A stretch of DNA of 64,000 nt from Thermus aquaticus (GCF_001280255.1 NZ_LHCI01000106.1:1155766-1219765), one strand, 5' to 3'; counted from the stretch's first letter, positions 32,838-42,680 are shown. A program made the numbers and translations. Notes: generated from the letters alone by a model not told the origin.

Positions 32838-33637
32838 AGGCGAGAGCCATCGTGGTGACATCGGGCAAAGGTGGGGTGGGGAAGACCACCACCACCGCCA
32901 ACCTGGGGGCCGGTCTGGCCAAGCTGGGCGAGAAGGTGGCGGTCATTGACGTGGACGTGGGCCTCAGGAACCTGGACGTGGTCATGGGCCTCGAGGGCCG
33001 GGTGGTCTTTGACCTCATTGACGTCCTGGAGGGCCGGGCCAAGGTGCGCCAGGCCCTCATCCGGGACAAGCGGGTGGAGAACCTCTACCTCCTCCCCGCC
33101 TCCCAGACCAAGGACAAGGAGGCCCTGGACCCGGTGCGCTTCCAGGAGCTGGTGCGCCACCTTTTGGAAGAGGAGGGGTTTGACCGGGTCCTCATAGACT
33201 CCCCCGCCGGGATAGAAAAGGGCTTCCAGACGGCGGCTACCCCGGCGGAGGGGGCCTTGGTGGTGGTGAACCCCGAGGTCGCTAGCGTGCGGGATGCCGA
33301 CCGCATCATCGGCCTCCTGGAGGCCCGGGAGATCCGGGAAAACCTCCTCGTCATCAACCGCCTGCGGCCCAAGATGGTTTCCCGGGGGGACATGCTCTCG
33401 GTGGAAGACGTGGTGGAGATCCTGGGCCTGAAGCCCATCGGCATCATCCCCGAGGACGAGCAGGTCCTCGTCTCCACCAACCAGGGCGAGCCTTTGGTCC
33501 TCAAGGGGACAAGCCCCGCCGCCATCGCCTTTATGGACACCGCCCGCCGCGTCCACGGGGAAGAGGTGCCCTTTAGGAGCGTGGACGAGGCCCAGGGGCT
33601 CATGGCGGTGTTGCGCAGGCTCTTTGGAGGGCGCTGA
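32834..33637 (+). CDS. minD: septum site-determining ATPase MinD
   Basis: 267 residues. Deviant Walker A (TSGKGGVGKTTTTANLG, Lys of KGGVGKT), VIDVDVGLRNLD, LIDSPAGIEKGF and a C-terminal amphipathic membrane-targeting helix (EAQGLMAVLRRLFGGR). It acts with MinE and MinC to place the division septum. Start GTG 32834 overlaps the HxlR-like gene; minE follows with a TGATG overlap. No minC is adjacent. Confidence 0.96.
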   Translation: MKARAIVVTSGKGGVGKTTTTANLGAGLAKLGEKVAVIDVDVGLRNLDVVMGLEGRVVFDLIDVLEGRAKVRQALIRDKRVENLYLLPASQTKDKEALDPVRFQELVRHLLEEEGFDRVLIDSPAGIEKGFQTAATPAEGALVVVNPEVASVRDADRIIGLLEAREIRENLLVINRLRPKMVSRGDMLSVEDVVEILGLKPIGIIPEDEQVLVSTNQGEPLVLKGTSPAAIAFMDTARRVHGEEVPFRSVDEAQGLMAVLRRLFGGR

Positions 33638-33858
33638 TGTGGTGGCGTAAAGGGAGCAAGGAGAAGGCCAAGGAGAGGCTCAAGCTGGTCCTGGCCTACG
33701 ACCGGGCCAAGCTGTCGCCGGGGATGGTGGAGAACCTGAAGCGGGACCTCCTCGAGGTCCTCCGCCGCTACTTCCCCGCCCAGGAGGAGGGCCTTTCCGT
33801 GGCCTTGGAGGAGCGGGGGGAGAAGATGGTCCTCATGGCCGACATCCCCCTCAAGTGA
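33637..33858 (+). CDS. minE: cell division topological specificity factor MinE
   Basis: 73 residues, slightly short for the family. The N-terminal anti-MinCD helix region is KAKERLKLVLAYDRAKLSPG, and the topological specificity domain follows with LKRDLLEVLRRYF and the closing strand. The ATG shares bases with the minD stop (TGATG). It releases MinD from the membrane by stimulating its ATPase. Confidence 0.92.
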   Translation: MWWRKGSKEKAKERLKLVLAYDRAKLSPGMVENLKRDLLEVLRRYFPAQEEGLSVALEERGEKMVLMADIPLK

Positions 33859-34937
33859 TGGTCCTGAGGCGCCCCAACCTCCTGGCCTACGATTTCGGCC
33901 TGGTGGCCCTGGTTCTGGCCATCCTGGCCCTGGGGCTCTTCAACCTGCGAAGCGCCCTGCCGGACCCAAGCCTCTTCTCCCGGCAGCTTCTCGCCCTATT
34001 CCTGGGCCTGGGCCTGGCAGTGGGGGTCCAGTTCCTCTCCCGCCGCCTGGTCTTCGCCCTGGCCTATCCCCTTTACGCTCTTTCCCTGGCCCTTTTGGTC
34101 CTGGTCCTATTGGTGGGGCGGGAGATCAACGGGGCCAAGGCCTGGTTCGTCCTGGGGCCTTTGCAGTTCCAGCCCTTAGAGCTGGCCAAGCTGGGCCTGG
34201 TCCTGGCCCTGGCCCGGCTTCTGGAAGACCGCCCCGTCCGAAGGGTCTGGGACTACGTCCTTCCCGGCCTCCTCACCCTGCCCGTGGTGGCCCTCCTCCT
34301 CCTCCAGCCCGACCTCGGGGGGAGCCTGGTGGTCCTCTTCGGGGTCTTCGCCGTCCTCTTGGTGAGGGGGCTACCCTGGAAGCACCTCCTCTTGGCGGCC
34401 CTGGCCCTGGCCGTCCTGGTGCCCACCCTGGTCTGGCCCAACCTCAAGCCCTACCAGCGGGAGCGGGTCCTCATCGTCCTGGACCCTTACCGGGACCCCC
34501 TGGGCCAGGGGTTTCAGGTCATCCAGTCCACCATCGCCATCGGCTCCGGGGGGCTTTTGGGCAAGGGATACGGCCAGGGGACCCAGACCCAGCTGGGCTT
34601 CGTCCCTTTCCGCCACACGGACTTCGTCTTCGCCGTCTGGGCCGAGGAGTGGGGGTTCGTGGGGGTGGCGGCCCTCCTGGCCCTTTACGCCCTCCTCGTC
34701 CTCAGAATCCTCGCCCTGGCCCTGGAGTGCCCCAGGTTCGCCGACCGCCTCTTCCTCGCCGGGGTGGGGGGGATGCTGGGCTTCCAGGTCCTGGTCAACC
34801 TGGGGGTGGCCCTGGGGGTCGTGCCGGTGACGGGCCTCACCCTGCCCCTCTTCTCCTACGGGGGGTCCAGCCTCATGGCCACCCTCTTCTCCCTGGGACT
34901 CGTGCTCCTGGTGCACCGGGACCGGGCCGAGCCCTAG
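33858..34937 (+). CDS. rodA: peptidoglycan glycosyltransferase RodA (SEDS family)
   Basis: About 359 residues and ten membrane helices. SEDS motifs: GREINGAKAWFVLGPLQFQP, LLLQPDLGGSLVV, FVPFRHTDFVFAVWAEEWG (near the catalytic acidic residue) and LPLFSYGGSSL. It polymerises lipid II for the elongation-phase wall. A T. thermophilus RodA crystal structure exists (memory). ATG 33858 overlaps the minE stop; GTG 33855 is an alternative. It is fourth in the HxlR-minD-minE-rodA unit, so septum placement and wall elongation are co-expressed. Confidence 0.95.
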   Translation: MVLRRPNLLAYDFGLVALVLAILALGLFNLRSALPDPSLFSRQLLALFLGLGLAVGVQFLSRRLVFALAYPLYALSLALLVLVLLVGREINGAKAWFVLGPLQFQPLELAKLGLVLALARLLEDRPVRRVWDYVLPGLLTLPVVALLLLQPDLGGSLVVLFGVFAVLLVRGLPWKHLLLAALALAVLVPTLVWPNLKPYQRERVLIVLDPYRDPLGQGFQVIQSTIAIGSGGLLGKGYGQGTQTQLGFVPFRHTDFVFAVWAEEWGFVGVAALLALYALLVLRILALALECPRFADRLFLAGVGGMLGFQVLVNLGVALGVVPVTGLTLPLFSYGGSSLMATLFSLGLVLLVHRDRAEP

Positions 34938-34941
34938 GGGC

Positions 34942-34969
34942 TTGCAGGGAGGGGCGGGGTTGCTAAACT
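34942..34969 (+). promoter_or_regulatory. potA: potA promoter (leaderless)
   Basis: -35 TTGCAG (34942-34947), 16-bp spacer, -10 TAAACT (34964-34969). The GTG of potA begins 7 bp after the -10, so the transcript should start at or next to the start codon. Confidence 0.7.
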
Positions 34970-34975
34970 TACCCC

Positions 34976-36043
34976 GTGGCCGGGGACGCTCTGGTGCGCC
35001 TAGAGGGGGTGCGGAAGCGGTACGGGGAAGTGGTGGCCTTGGACGGGGTGGACCTGGAGATCAGGAGGGGTGAGTTTTTCAGCCTCCTCGGGCCCTCGGG
35101 GTGCGGCAAGACCACGCTTTTAAGGCTCCTCGCCGGCTTTGAGACCCCGGACGCTGGCCGGGTTCTGATCGGGGGGAAGGACATGGCGGGGGTTCCCCCC
35201 TATGAGCGGCCCGTGAACACTGTCTTTCAGAACTACGCCCTCTTCCCCCACATGACCGTGGCGGGGAATATCGCCTTCGGCCTCAGGATGAAGGGGCTTC
35301 CCCAAGGTGAGATCCGCAAAAAGGTAGCCTGGGCCCTAGAGCTGGTGGACCTTCTGGGCCTCGAGGGCCGCTACCCCAGGGAGCTTTCCGGCGGGCAAAA
35401 GCAGCGGGTGGCCCTGGCAAGAGCCCTGGTCCTGGAGCCCCAGGTCCTCCTTTTGGACGAGCCCCTTTCCGCTTTGGACCTGAAGCTCCGCCAAGAGCTC
35501 AGGGTGGAGCTCATGCAGCTCCAGAGGCGCCTTGGCACCACCTTCGTCTTCGTCACCCACGACCAGGAGGAGGCCTTGGTCATGTCGGACCGCATCGCCG
35601 TCATGCGCGCGGGGCGCGTGGAGCAGGTGGGCCTCCCCGACGAGGTCTACGAAAGGCCAAAAAACCGCTTTGTGGCCGACTTCCTGGGCCGATCCAACCT
35701 CCTTCCCGCCCGGCCCCACCCCCTGGGGGCCGAGACCCCTCTGGGCCCCCTTCGCCTTAAGTCCCCCCTGGAGCGGGAGGCCCTTCTGGTCATCCGGCCC
35801 GAGAAGATCCGCCTCTACCCCAAGGGGGCGACCCCGCCCCGGGAGAACCTGGTCGTGGCCCAGGTGGAGGAGATCGTCTACACAGGGGCGGAAAACCAGT
35901 ACTACCTGCGGGCGGGGGAGGTGCGGCTTCTGGCCTACACCCTGAACCAGGACCTGCAAGAGCCCGGTTCCGAGGAGTTCGCCTACGGGGAAGAGGTTAT
36001 CTGCTACCTCCCCCCGGAGAACCTGGTGGTGATCCATGAATGA
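34976..36043 (+). CDS. potA: spermidine/putrescine ABC transporter ATPase PotA
   Basis: 355 residues. Walker A GPSGCGKTT, Q-loop VFQNYALFP, signature LSGGQKQRVALARAL, Walker B VLLLDEPLSALD, switch THD. A C-terminal TOBE domain starts near residue 270 (ENLVVAQVEEIVYTGAENQY). It energises polyamine import with PotBC. It overlaps potB by 8 bp. The four-gene order A-B-C-D is the classical pot operon. Thermus makes unusual long and branched polyamines (known), so the true substrate may differ from spermidine. Confidence 0.94.
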   Translation: MAGDALVRLEGVRKRYGEVVALDGVDLEIRRGEFFSLLGPSGCGKTTLLRLLAGFETPDAGRVLIGGKDMAGVPPYERPVNTVFQNYALFPHMTVAGNIAFGLRMKGLPQGEIRKKVAWALELVDLLGLEGRYPRELSGGQKQRVALARALVLEPQVLLLDEPLSALDLKLRQELRVELMQLQRRLGTTFVFVTHDQEEALVMSDRIAVMRAGRVEQVGLPDEVYERPKNRFVADFLGRSNLLPARPHPLGAETPLGPLRLKSPLEREALLVIRPEKIRLYPKGATPPRENLVVAQVEEIVYTGAENQYYLRAGEVRLLAYTLNQDLQEPGSEEFAYGEEVICYLPPENLVVIHE

Positions 36044-36896
36044 GGCGGCGACCCCCCGGCAGCGCCTCCTCCGGGTCCTGGTGACCGTGGGGCCCGGGGG
36101 GCTTTGGCTCCTCCTCTTCGTTCTCCTGCCCACGCTCCTCGTCCTCCTGGCCTCTCTTATGCGCCGGGGGCCTTACGGGGAGCTCCTGGGGCCTTTGGGC
36201 CTCCACAACTACCTGAGGCTTTTGGAGGCCCCCTACTTGGAGGCCTTCGCCCAGAGCCTCTGGGTGGGGGCCCTAGCCACCCTGTTGGCCGCCCTCCTCG
36301 GCTACCCCCTGGCCTTTTACATCGCCCGCCACCCCAGGCGGGACCTGCTCCTTCTCCTCCTCCTCATCCCCTTTTTCACCAACTTCCTCATCCGGGTCTA
36401 CGCCTGGCTGGTCCTGTTGCAGAAAGAGGGGCTTCTGAACGCCCTCCTCCTGGCCTTTGGCCTTGGCCCCTACGCCTTCTACCCCTCCTTCGCCGCGGTG
36501 ATCCTGGCCACGGTCTACACCTTCCTGCCCTTCTTCGTCCTGCCCGTCTACGCCAGCGTGGAGCGCGTGGACTGGCAGCTTCTGGAGGCCGCCTACGACC
36601 TGGGGGCGAGGCCCTTTAGGGCCTTCCTTCACGCCGTGCTCCCCCAGACCTACCCCGGCCTCTTCGCCGGAAGCGTCCTGGTCTTCATCCCCGCCATGGG
36701 GACCTTCGTGGTGGCGGACCTCCTGGGGGCGGGGCGGGTGGTCCTCATCGGCAACCTCATCCAGCAGCAGTTCGGCCTGACCCGGGACTGGCCCTTCGGG
36801 GCGGCTTTGAGCGTGTTTCTGATGGCCTTCGTTCTCCTGGCCCTCTACCTCTACCGGAGGCTCCAGGGGGAACGGGGCCTCGAGGACCTGGTATGA
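36036..36896 (+). CDS. potB: polyamine ABC transporter permease PotB
   Basis: 286 residues with six membrane helices and the EAA-type loop near residue 185 (QLLEAAYDLGARPFRAFLHAVLPQTYPG). It forms the channel with PotC. It overlaps potA by 8 bp and potC by 4 bp. Confidence 0.93.
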   Translation: MNEAATPRQRLLRVLVTVGPGGLWLLLFVLLPTLLVLLASLMRRGPYGELLGPLGLHNYLRLLEAPYLEAFAQSLWVGALATLLAALLGYPLAFYIARHPRRDLLLLLLLIPFFTNFLIRVYAWLVLLQKEGLLNALLLAFGLGPYAFYPSFAAVILATVYTFLPFFVLPVYASVERVDWQLLEAAYDLGARPFRAFLHAVLPQTYPGLFAGSVLVFIPAMGTFVVADLLGAGRVVLIGNLIQQQFGLTRDWPFGAALSVFLMAFVLLALYLYRRLQGERGLEDLV

Positions 36897-37672
36897 GGCG
36901 GCTTCTCTCCCTCCACGCCCTTCTGGTCTACCTCTTCCTTTACCTTCCCATCCTGGTCATCGCGGCCCTCTCCTTCAACGAGAGCCGCCGGGGGGTGCGC
37001 TTCACCGGCTTCACCCTGGACTGGTACCGGGCCCTATTCCAGGACCCCAGGGTCCTGGAGTACTTCCTCAACACCCTGGTGGTGGCCTTCACCTCCACCC
37101 TGGTCTCCACCGTGCTGGGCACCCTTTTGGCCCTGGGCCTGGTGCGCTACCGCTTTTGGGGCCGGGGGATCCTCACCTACCTCCTCTACATCCCCGTGGT
37201 GGTGCCCGACGTGGTCATGGGGGTCTCCCTCCTCCTCCTCTTCGCCTTCGCCCGGGAGCTTCTCGGATTTCCCCGGCTTTCCCTCCTCACGGTGATCCTG
37301 GGCCACATCACCTTCCAGGTGGCCTTTGTGACCCTGGTGGTGCGCTCGAGGCTTCTCCTTTTGGACCCGGCCCTGGAGGAGGCCGCCCGGGACCTGGGGG
37401 CCAGGGGCCTCCAGACCTTCCTCTACGTGACCCTGCCCCTGGCCTGGCCTGGCGTGGCCGCCGGGGCTCTCCTGGCCCTCACCCTCTCCCTGGACGACTT
37501 TGTGGTCACCTTCTTCACCGCCGGGCCCGGGGCCACAACCCTGCCCCTTTACATCTACTCCAGCGTGAAGCTGGGCGTGAGCCCCAAGGTCCACGCCCTC
37601 TCCACCCTGTTGGTGGGCCTTTCCGCCTTCTTCCTGGCCTTGGGGTATGCTCTTAGCCGGAGGCGCATATGA
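36893..37672 (+). CDS. potC: polyamine ABC transporter permease PotC
   Basis: 259 residues, six helices. LPILVIAALSFNESRRGVRF is the typical start of PotC-like permeases. The EAA loop is LEEAARDLGARGLQTFLYVT near residue 165, followed by SLDDFVVTFF. It is the partner of PotB and overlaps potD by 4 bp. Confidence 0.93.
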   Translation: MRRLLSLHALLVYLFLYLPILVIAALSFNESRRGVRFTGFTLDWYRALFQDPRVLEYFLNTLVVAFTSTLVSTVLGTLLALGLVRYRFWGRGILTYLLYIPVVVPDVVMGVSLLLLFAFARELLGFPRLSLLTVILGHITFQVAFVTLVVRSRLLLLDPALEEAARDLGARGLQTFLYVTLPLAWPGVAAGALLALTLSLDDFVVTFFTAGPGATTLPLYIYSSVKLGVSPKVHALSTLLVGLSAFFLALGYALSRRRI

Positions 37673-38706
37673 TCGCAAGGTTTTCCCTTCTCCTTTTGGC
37701 CCTCCTCCTCACCGCCTGCCCCAAGCGGGCGGAGGTAGAGACCCTCTACTTCCTCAACTGGGCCGACTACATCCCCGAGGAGCTGGTCAGGAAGTTTGAG
37801 CGGGAGACCGGGGCCAAGGTGGTCCTGGACACCTTTGAGTCCCCCGAGGCCATGCTGGCCAAGCTGAAGGCGGGGGCCGACCGGGAGTTCTCCCTGGTGG
37901 TGGCCCCCGACTACTACGTCCTGCAGATGGCCCGGGAGGGCCTCGTCGCCCCTCTGGACAAGGGGAAGCTCAAGAACCTGGCCAACCTGGACCCCTTCTT
38001 CCAGGACCCCCCCTACGACCCCGGCCTCCAGCACTCCGTCCCCTACCTCTGGGGTACCACGGGCCTGGCCTACCGGGAGGACCTGGTGCGGGGCCCTGTG
38101 GACTCCTACGCCGTCCTCTTTGACCCCAAGGCCCAGGTGGGCCCTTTCCTCCTCCTGGACGAGATGCGGGAGACCATCGGGGCCGCCCTCAAGTACCTGG
38201 GCTACTCGGTCAACACCACCGATCCAGAGGCCCTGGAGAAGGCCAAGGAGCTCCTCATCGCCGCCAAGGCCCGCTCCGTGGGCTTCGCCGGGGGGGTGGA
38301 GGCCCTGAACCGCATCCTGGGTGGGGACGCCGCGGTCTCCCTGGCCTACTCCGGGGACGTCCTCCAGGCCCGGCAGGAGGACAAGCGCCTCCGCTACGTC
38401 ATCCCCAAGGAAGGGGGGACCATCTGGACCGACGCCCTGGTGGTCCTCAAGCGGGGGCCTTCCCAGGACCTGGCCTACCGCTTCATAGACTTCCTCCTGA
38501 GGCCGGAAAACGCCGCCGAGCTCGCCGCCTACACCCGCTACGCCACCTCGGTGGCCCAGGCCATCCCCCTCTTACCCGAGGAGATGCGCCAAGACCCCGC
38601 CGTCTTCCCCCCGGAGGAGGTGCGGGCCAGGCTGGAGTACCTGAAGGACCTGGGTCCCGAGATCGCCCTTTACGACCGGGTCTGGACCGAGGTCAAGGCC
38701 CGCTAA
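37669..38706 (+). CDS. potD: polyamine-binding lipoprotein PotD
   Basis: 345 residues. Signal peptide with lipobox LLTAC (Cys near 16), so a membrane-anchored binding protein. LYFLNWADYIPEELVRKFER is the diagnostic PotD/PotF start. Further on are PYLWGTTGLAYR, DEMRETIGAALKYLGYSVNT and VSLAYSGDV, which line the polyamine site in homologues. Last gene of the pot operon. Confidence 0.93.
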   Translation: MIARFSLLLLALLLTACPKRAEVETLYFLNWADYIPEELVRKFERETGAKVVLDTFESPEAMLAKLKAGADREFSLVVAPDYYVLQMAREGLVAPLDKGKLKNLANLDPFFQDPPYDPGLQHSVPYLWGTTGLAYREDLVRGPVDSYAVLFDPKAQVGPFLLLDEMRETIGAALKYLGYSVNTTDPEALEKAKELLIAAKARSVGFAGGVEALNRILGGDAAVSLAYSGDVLQARQEDKRLRYVIPKEGGTIWTDALVVLKRGPSQDLAYRFIDFLLRPENAAELAAYTRYATSVAQAIPLLPEEMRQDPAVFPPEEVRARLEYLKDLGPEIALYDRVWTEVKAR

Positions 38707-38741
38707 AGGCTGAGGAGGAGGCCAGGGCCTATACTGGGCCT

Positions 38742-39119
38742 ATGAAACGCCTTCTTCCCCTTCTCCTCCTCTTCCTGCCTGCCCTGGCCCAGGGGCCGGA
38801 GGCCCTCTGGGCCAAGACCTGCGCCCAGTGCCACGGGGAAAAGGCCCAGGGGGTGAGGCCCTACCCGGGCCTGGGGGAGGCGGCTTCCCTCTTGGCTACG
38901 CCAGAAGGGCGGCGGTACCTGATCCTGGTGGTCCTCTACGGCAAGAAGGGAGCCTCGGGGCTCATGCCCGGCTTCGCCCAGCTCAAGGACGAGGAGCTCG
39001 CCGCCCTCCTAAACCACCTAATGGCCCTTCTGAAGGCCAAGGGGGAGCCCTTCAAGCCCGAGGAAATCAAAAAGGAGCGGGGCCAGAACCTGGCCCCAGA
39101 CCAGATCAAAAGGCCCTAG
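38742..39119 (+). CDS. secreted class I c-type cytochrome
   Basis: 125 residues with a signal peptide (residues 1-17, cleavage near ALAQ). A single haem site CAQCH (Cys27, Cys30, His31) is present, with a candidate axial Met in GASGLMPGF (Met75). The C-terminal ~30 residues are charged and unstructured-looking ([10 protein letters not shown]). The ATG follows a -10 TATACT (38730-38735) by 6 bp, so likely leaderless. The redox partner is unknown. Its 3' end overlaps ilvD on the other strand by 14 bp. Confidence 0.88.
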   Translation: MKRLLPLLLLFLPALAQGPEALWAKTCAQCHGEKAQGVRPYPGLGEAASLLATPEGRRYLILVVLYGKKGASGLMPGFAQLKDEELAALLNHLMALLKAKGEPFKPEEIKKERGQNLAPDQIKRP

Positions 39120-40809
39120 GTGGACCTTCCGCCCCCATGCCAGCGTGGGGCGTTTCCAGCACCGCGCCCTCGTCGGCCTGGGCCACCAGGGCGGCGTAGC
39201 GGGCGAACACGCCGTGGCGGAAGGCGGGGGGGCGTGGCTTCCAGCTTTCCTTCCGCCTCGCAAGCTCCTCCTCGGGGAGGAGGACCTCCAGGAGGCGGTT
39301 TTCCACGTCTATGCGCACCCGGTCCCCCTCCTTGAGGAGGGCGATGGGCCCGCCCACAAAGGCCTCGGGGGCGATGTGCCCCACCATGAGGCCCCGGGTG
39401 CCCCCGGAGAAGCGCCCGTCGGTGAGGAGGGCCACCTCGGGGCCCAGGCCCTCGCCCACGATGGCGCTGGTCACCGAGAGCATCTCCGGCATGCCAGGGG
39501 CCCCCTTGGGCCCCACGTAGCGGATGACCACCACGTCCCCGGGGCGGATCTCCTTGGCCAGGACCTTGGCCATGGCCTCCTCCTCGGAGTCAAACACCCG
39601 GGCCGGGCCCTCAAAGTAGGTGCGCTCCGTGCCCGCAAGCTTCAAGACCGCTCCCCTCGGGGCCAGGTTCCCCCGGAGGACCACGAGCCCGCCCTGGGGC
39701 TTCAGGGCCCGCTCCACGGGGAAGACCACCTTTTGCCCTTCGGCCTCCCTGAAGGCCTGTTCCACCTCCTCCGCCAGGGTGCGCCCGGTGAGGGTCTTCT
39801 CCTCGCCAAAGAGGAGGCCCGCCTCCAGGAGCCTTTTGAAGACCAGGGGCGTGCCCCCCGCTTCATAAAGCTCCCAGGCGGTGTAGGTACCCCAGGGCCG
39901 GAGGTCGGCGATGACGGGGGTCTTGCGGGAGACCCGGTCAAAGTCGTCCAGGCTGAGCTCCACCCCCACCTCCTTGGCCATGGCCAGAAGGTGCAGCACG
40001 GCGTTGGTGCTGCCGCCCGTGGCGGCCACGGCGGCGATGGCGTTCAGGAAGCTCCTCCGGGTGAGGAAGTCTTGGGGCTTCCAGTCGTGCTCTATGGCCC
40101 AGGCCAGGATCCTTCCCGCCTCTTTGGTGGTCCTGGGCTTTTCCGGGTGGACGGCGGGGATGGCGTTGTAGCCCATGGGGGAGAGGCCCAGGACCTCGAG
40201 GGCCATGGCCATGGTGTTGGCCGTGTACTGCCCCCCGCAGGCCCCGGGGCCGGGGATGGCCCGGCGCTCAATCTCCAAAAGCTCCTCGTCGGTGATCCTG
40301 CCCGCCGCCCGCTGGCCCACGGCCTCAAAGACCTCCACGATGGTGAGCTTGCGGCCCCGCCACTCCCCGGGGGCGATGGTCCCCCCGTAGAGGACCATGC
40401 CGGGGACCCCGCTCCTGATGACCCCCATGGCGCCGCCGGGGATGGTCTTGTCGCAGGCGGAGAGGACCGCCATGCCGTCGTAGAGGTAGCCCTGGGCGAC
40501 GAGCTCAATGCTATCGGCGATGACCTCGCGGCTTACGAGGCTCGCCCGCATCCCCGGGGTGCCCATGCTGATGCCGTCGGAGATGGCGGGGGCCCCGAAC
40601 TCAAAGGGGAAGACCCCGGCCTCCCTGAGCCCCGCTTTCAGGTCCAGGGCCAGCTCCCTCAGGTGGTAGTTGCAGGGCATCCCGTCGGTGAAGGTGTTGA
40701 CCACCCCCACGAAGGGCCTCCCAAAGTCCTCGTCCCCCACGCCCACCGCCCGGAGCATGCTCCGGGCCGGGGCCTGCTGTAAGCCTTTCTTGATCCGATC
40801 CGACCTCAT
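39106..40809 (-). CDS. ilvD: dihydroxy-acid dehydratase
   Basis: About 567 residues. Iron-sulfur cysteines lie in GMPCNYH, SACDKT and [10 protein letters not shown], with [19 protein letters not shown] and [13 protein letters not shown] as family landmarks. It makes the 2-oxo acid precursors of Ile, Val and Leu. Start ATG 40809 overlaps the SDR stop as ATGA and has GGAGGG upstream; GTG 40821 is an alternative. The leu operon lies 2 kb away on the same strand, separated by Uma2 genes. Confidence 0.96.
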   Translation of the reverse strand: MRSDRIKKGLQQAPARSMLRAVGVGDEDFGRPFVGVVNTFTDGMPCNYHLRELALDLKAGLREAGVFPFEFGAPAISDGISMGTPGMRASLVSREVIADSIELVAQGYLYDGMAVLSACDKTIPGGAMGVIRSGVPGMVLYGGTIAPGEWRGRKLTIVEVFEAVGQRAAGRITDEELLEIERRAIPGPGACGGQYTANTMAMALEVLGLSPMGYNAIPAVHPEKPRTTKEAGRILAWAIEHDWKPQDFLTRRSFLNAIAAVAATGGSTNAVLHLLAMAKEVGVELSLDDFDRVSRKTPVIADLRPWGTYTAWELYEAGGTPLVFKRLLEAGLLFGEEKTLTGRTLAEEVEQAFREAEGQKVVFPVERALKPQGGLVVLRGNLAPRGAVLKLAGTERTYFEGPARVFDSEEEAMAKVLAKEIRPGDVVVIRYVGPKGAPGMPEMLSVTSAIVGEGLGPEVALLTDGRFSGGTRGLMVGHIAPEAFVGGPIALLKEGDRVRIDVENRLLEVLLPEEELARRKESWKPRPPAFRHGVFARYAALVAQADEGAVLETPHAGMGAEGPPRAF

Positions 40810-41540
40810 GCGTCCCTCCACGTGGCGATCTTGCCGTGAAAGGCCCTGGCCCTGGGCAGGAGCCGGACCAGGGCCCTCGCCGCCTCCTCGGGGGTGAGCA
40901 GGCGGCCTTCCTCCCGGTAGCCGCGGAAGACCCGCTGGAGCACGGGGGCCCCGCCCCCTTGGGCTTCCCGGGCCGCCTTCTGCATGTCCGTCTCCACCAC
41001 CCCCGGGCGGTAGACGAAGCAGGTGACCTCCGGGGCCTCGGCGGCGAGTTGCTTCGCCAGGTGCTCCTCCGCCGCCTTGGCCACGGCGTAGGCCCCGATG
41101 CCGGGCAGGTTGGTCTCGGCTGCGCCCGAGCCCAGATAGACCGCCAGGCCCTCGCCCCTTTGGAGGAGGTGGGGGTAGGCGAAGCGGGCCAGCTGGTAGC
41201 CGGCGATCAGGTTGGCCTCGAGGACCTCCATAAAGAGGCTCTCCGCCAACTCAAAGAGGAGGGGCCCCGGGTGGAGGACCCCGGCGTTGTGGATGAAGCC
41301 GGCGAAGTTGCCCAGCTCCAGGGCCTTCGCCACCAGGGCCTCGGCCACCTCCGCCTTCCCGGCGCTCCCCGGGACCATCTCCGCCCTGGCCCCCAAGGCG
41401 CGCACCTCCTCCAGCGCCGCCAAAAGCGGGGCCTCCCGCCTGGCGTTCAGGACCAGGTTGTAGCCCGCCTTGGCCAGCTCCAGGGCCAGGGCCTTCCCGA
41501 TGCCCCGGCTGGCCCCGGTGAGGACCAGGGTCTTCCTCAT
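40806..41540 (-). CDS. short-chain dehydrogenase/reductase
   Basis: 244 residues. NAD(P) motif TGASRGIG (residues 8-15), NAG at about 90, catalytic Ser (YLGSGAAE) and Tyr-x3-Lys (AYAVAKAA). The benzil reductase/sepiapterin-like subgroup is suggested by [12 protein letters not shown]. Substrate unknown. It overlaps ilvD and the first Uma2 gene by 4 bp each. Confidence 0.9.
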   Translation of the reverse strand: MRKTLVLTGASRGIGKALALELAKAGYNLVLNARREAPLLAALEEVRALGARAEMVPGSAGKAEVAEALVAKALELGNFAGFIHNAGVLHPGPLLFELAESLFMEVLEANLIAGYQLARFAYPHLLQRGEGLAVYLGSGAAETNLPGIGAYAVAKAAEEHLAKQLAAEAPEVTCFVYRPGVVETDMQKAAREAQGGGAPVLQRVFRGYREEGRLLTPEEAARALVRLLPRARAFHGKIATWRDA

Positions 41541-42073
41541 AGGAGCGCCTCCACGGGCACCGCCACGCCCATGAACTCCAGGACCTCCCCCGGGCCCAGG
41601 GCCTCCACCTCCCCGTAGGCCTCCCCCTGGGGCTTCCGGTGGACCAGGACCCGCCCGCCCTCTAGGTCCACCACCCAGACCTCGGGCACCCCTGCCCTGG
41701 CGTAGAGGGGGAGCTTGGTGCCCAGGTCGTAGCGGAGGGTGGTGTCCGCCACCTCCACCACCAAAAGGGCATCGGAGGCCTCGGGTAGTCGCTCTTCATA
41801 GAAGTCGGGGCGGGGCTTCAAGAGGGCCAGATCGGGGTAGAGCTCGGATTCACCCACCACCAGGGGGTTTTGGGGCGAGATAAGGGCTTTTCCAGACTGG
41901 AGCAAAGGCAGGAGGAGGGCGAGGAGCCGGTTGACCTTGGCCGCGTGCCGCTTCCCTATAGGGCTCATTTCTACCAGTTCTCCTTCCACCAGCTCCAGCC
42001 TCAGGTCCTCGGGAAATACCCCGGCCTCCACCATGCGGTGAAACTCCTCCAGGGAGATCTTGTGGCGGGTCAC
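41537..42073 (-). CDS. Uma2-family (DUF820) PD-(D/E)xK nuclease-like protein
   Basis: 178 residues. LRLELVEGELVEMSPIGKRH, YPDLALLKP (acidic site), LLVVEVADTTLRYDLGTKL (E-x-K core) and GVPEVWVVDLEGGRVLVHR are the conserved Uma2 elements. The fold is nuclease-like but the biological role is not known. It is a tandem paralogue of the next gene, with which it overlaps by 4 bp. Confidence 0.88.
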   Translation of the reverse strand: MTRHKISLEEFHRMVEAGVFPEDLRLELVEGELVEMSPIGKRHAAKVNRLLALLLPLLQSGKALISPQNPLVVGESELYPDLALLKPRPDFYEERLPEASDALLVVEVADTTLRYDLGTKLPLYARAGVPEVWVVDLEGGRVLVHRKPQGEAYGEVEALGPGEVLEFMGVAVPVEALL

Positions 42074-42603
42074 GGTAGGACCTCCTTGACGGGCACCTTC
42101 AGGGAGAGGACCTCAAGCTCCCCGTCCTCGAGGACCCTGGCTTCCTGGTAGGCTTCCCCCTTGGGGTTCCGAAAGACGTGCACCCTGTCCCGCACCAGGT
42201 CCACCACAAGGACCTCCGGTATCCCGGCTTGGGCGTAGAGGGGGAGCTTCACCTTGAGGTCGTGGTCCAGGCTGGTCTCGGCCACCTCCACCACCAGGAG
42301 GGCGTCCTTGGCCTCGGGCAGGCGGTTGCGGTACCGGGTCCTCGGGGGCTGGAGGAGGGCGAGGTCGGGATAGACCTCGGTGTCCGGGAAAAGCACGAGG
42401 GGGTTTTGCACCGAGAGCACACCTTGATCCCGTAGGGCGCTCAAGAGGTCCACGAGGGTGTTCAGGACGTACGCATGCCGCTTCCCAATGGGGCTCAGCT
42501 CCACCACCTCCCCCCGGATGAGCTCCACCCGATCGTCCTCGGAGAGGATCCCCGCCTCGGCCATGCGGTGGAAGTCCTCGGCGCTGAAGCGGTGCCGGAT
42601 CAT
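42070..42603 (-). CDS. Uma2-family (DUF820) PD-(D/E)xK nuclease-like protein, paralogue
   Basis: 177 residues, clearly related to the downstream gene: HRFSAEDFHRMAEAGILSED, VELSPIGKRHAYVLN, YPDLALLQP, LLVVEVAETSLDHDLKVKL and GIPEVLVVDL. -10 TAAGAT (42610-42615) lies 6 bp before the ATG, so the gene is probably leaderless. It heads Uma2-Uma2-SDR-ilvD, which ties branched-chain synthesis to accessory genes by overlap. Confidence 0.88.
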   Translation of the reverse strand: MIRHRFSAEDFHRMAEAGILSEDDRVELIRGEVVELSPIGKRHAYVLNTLVDLLSALRDQGVLSVQNPLVLFPDTEVYPDLALLQPPRTRYRNRLPEAKDALLVVEVAETSLDHDLKVKLPLYAQAGIPEVLVVDLVRDRVHVFRNPKGEAYQEARVLEDGELEVLSLKVPVKEVLP

Positions 42604-42680
42604 ACCCCCATCTTAATACCCTTGTTTCCTGTTTCCTTCGGCCCACCCTGGTAACTTCCCCAGGAACCTTTTGCCGGGGC

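Noticed and set aside
34938-34975. Terminator between rodA and potA
   Set aside because: The short G-rich gap holds a promoter but no convincing inverted repeat.
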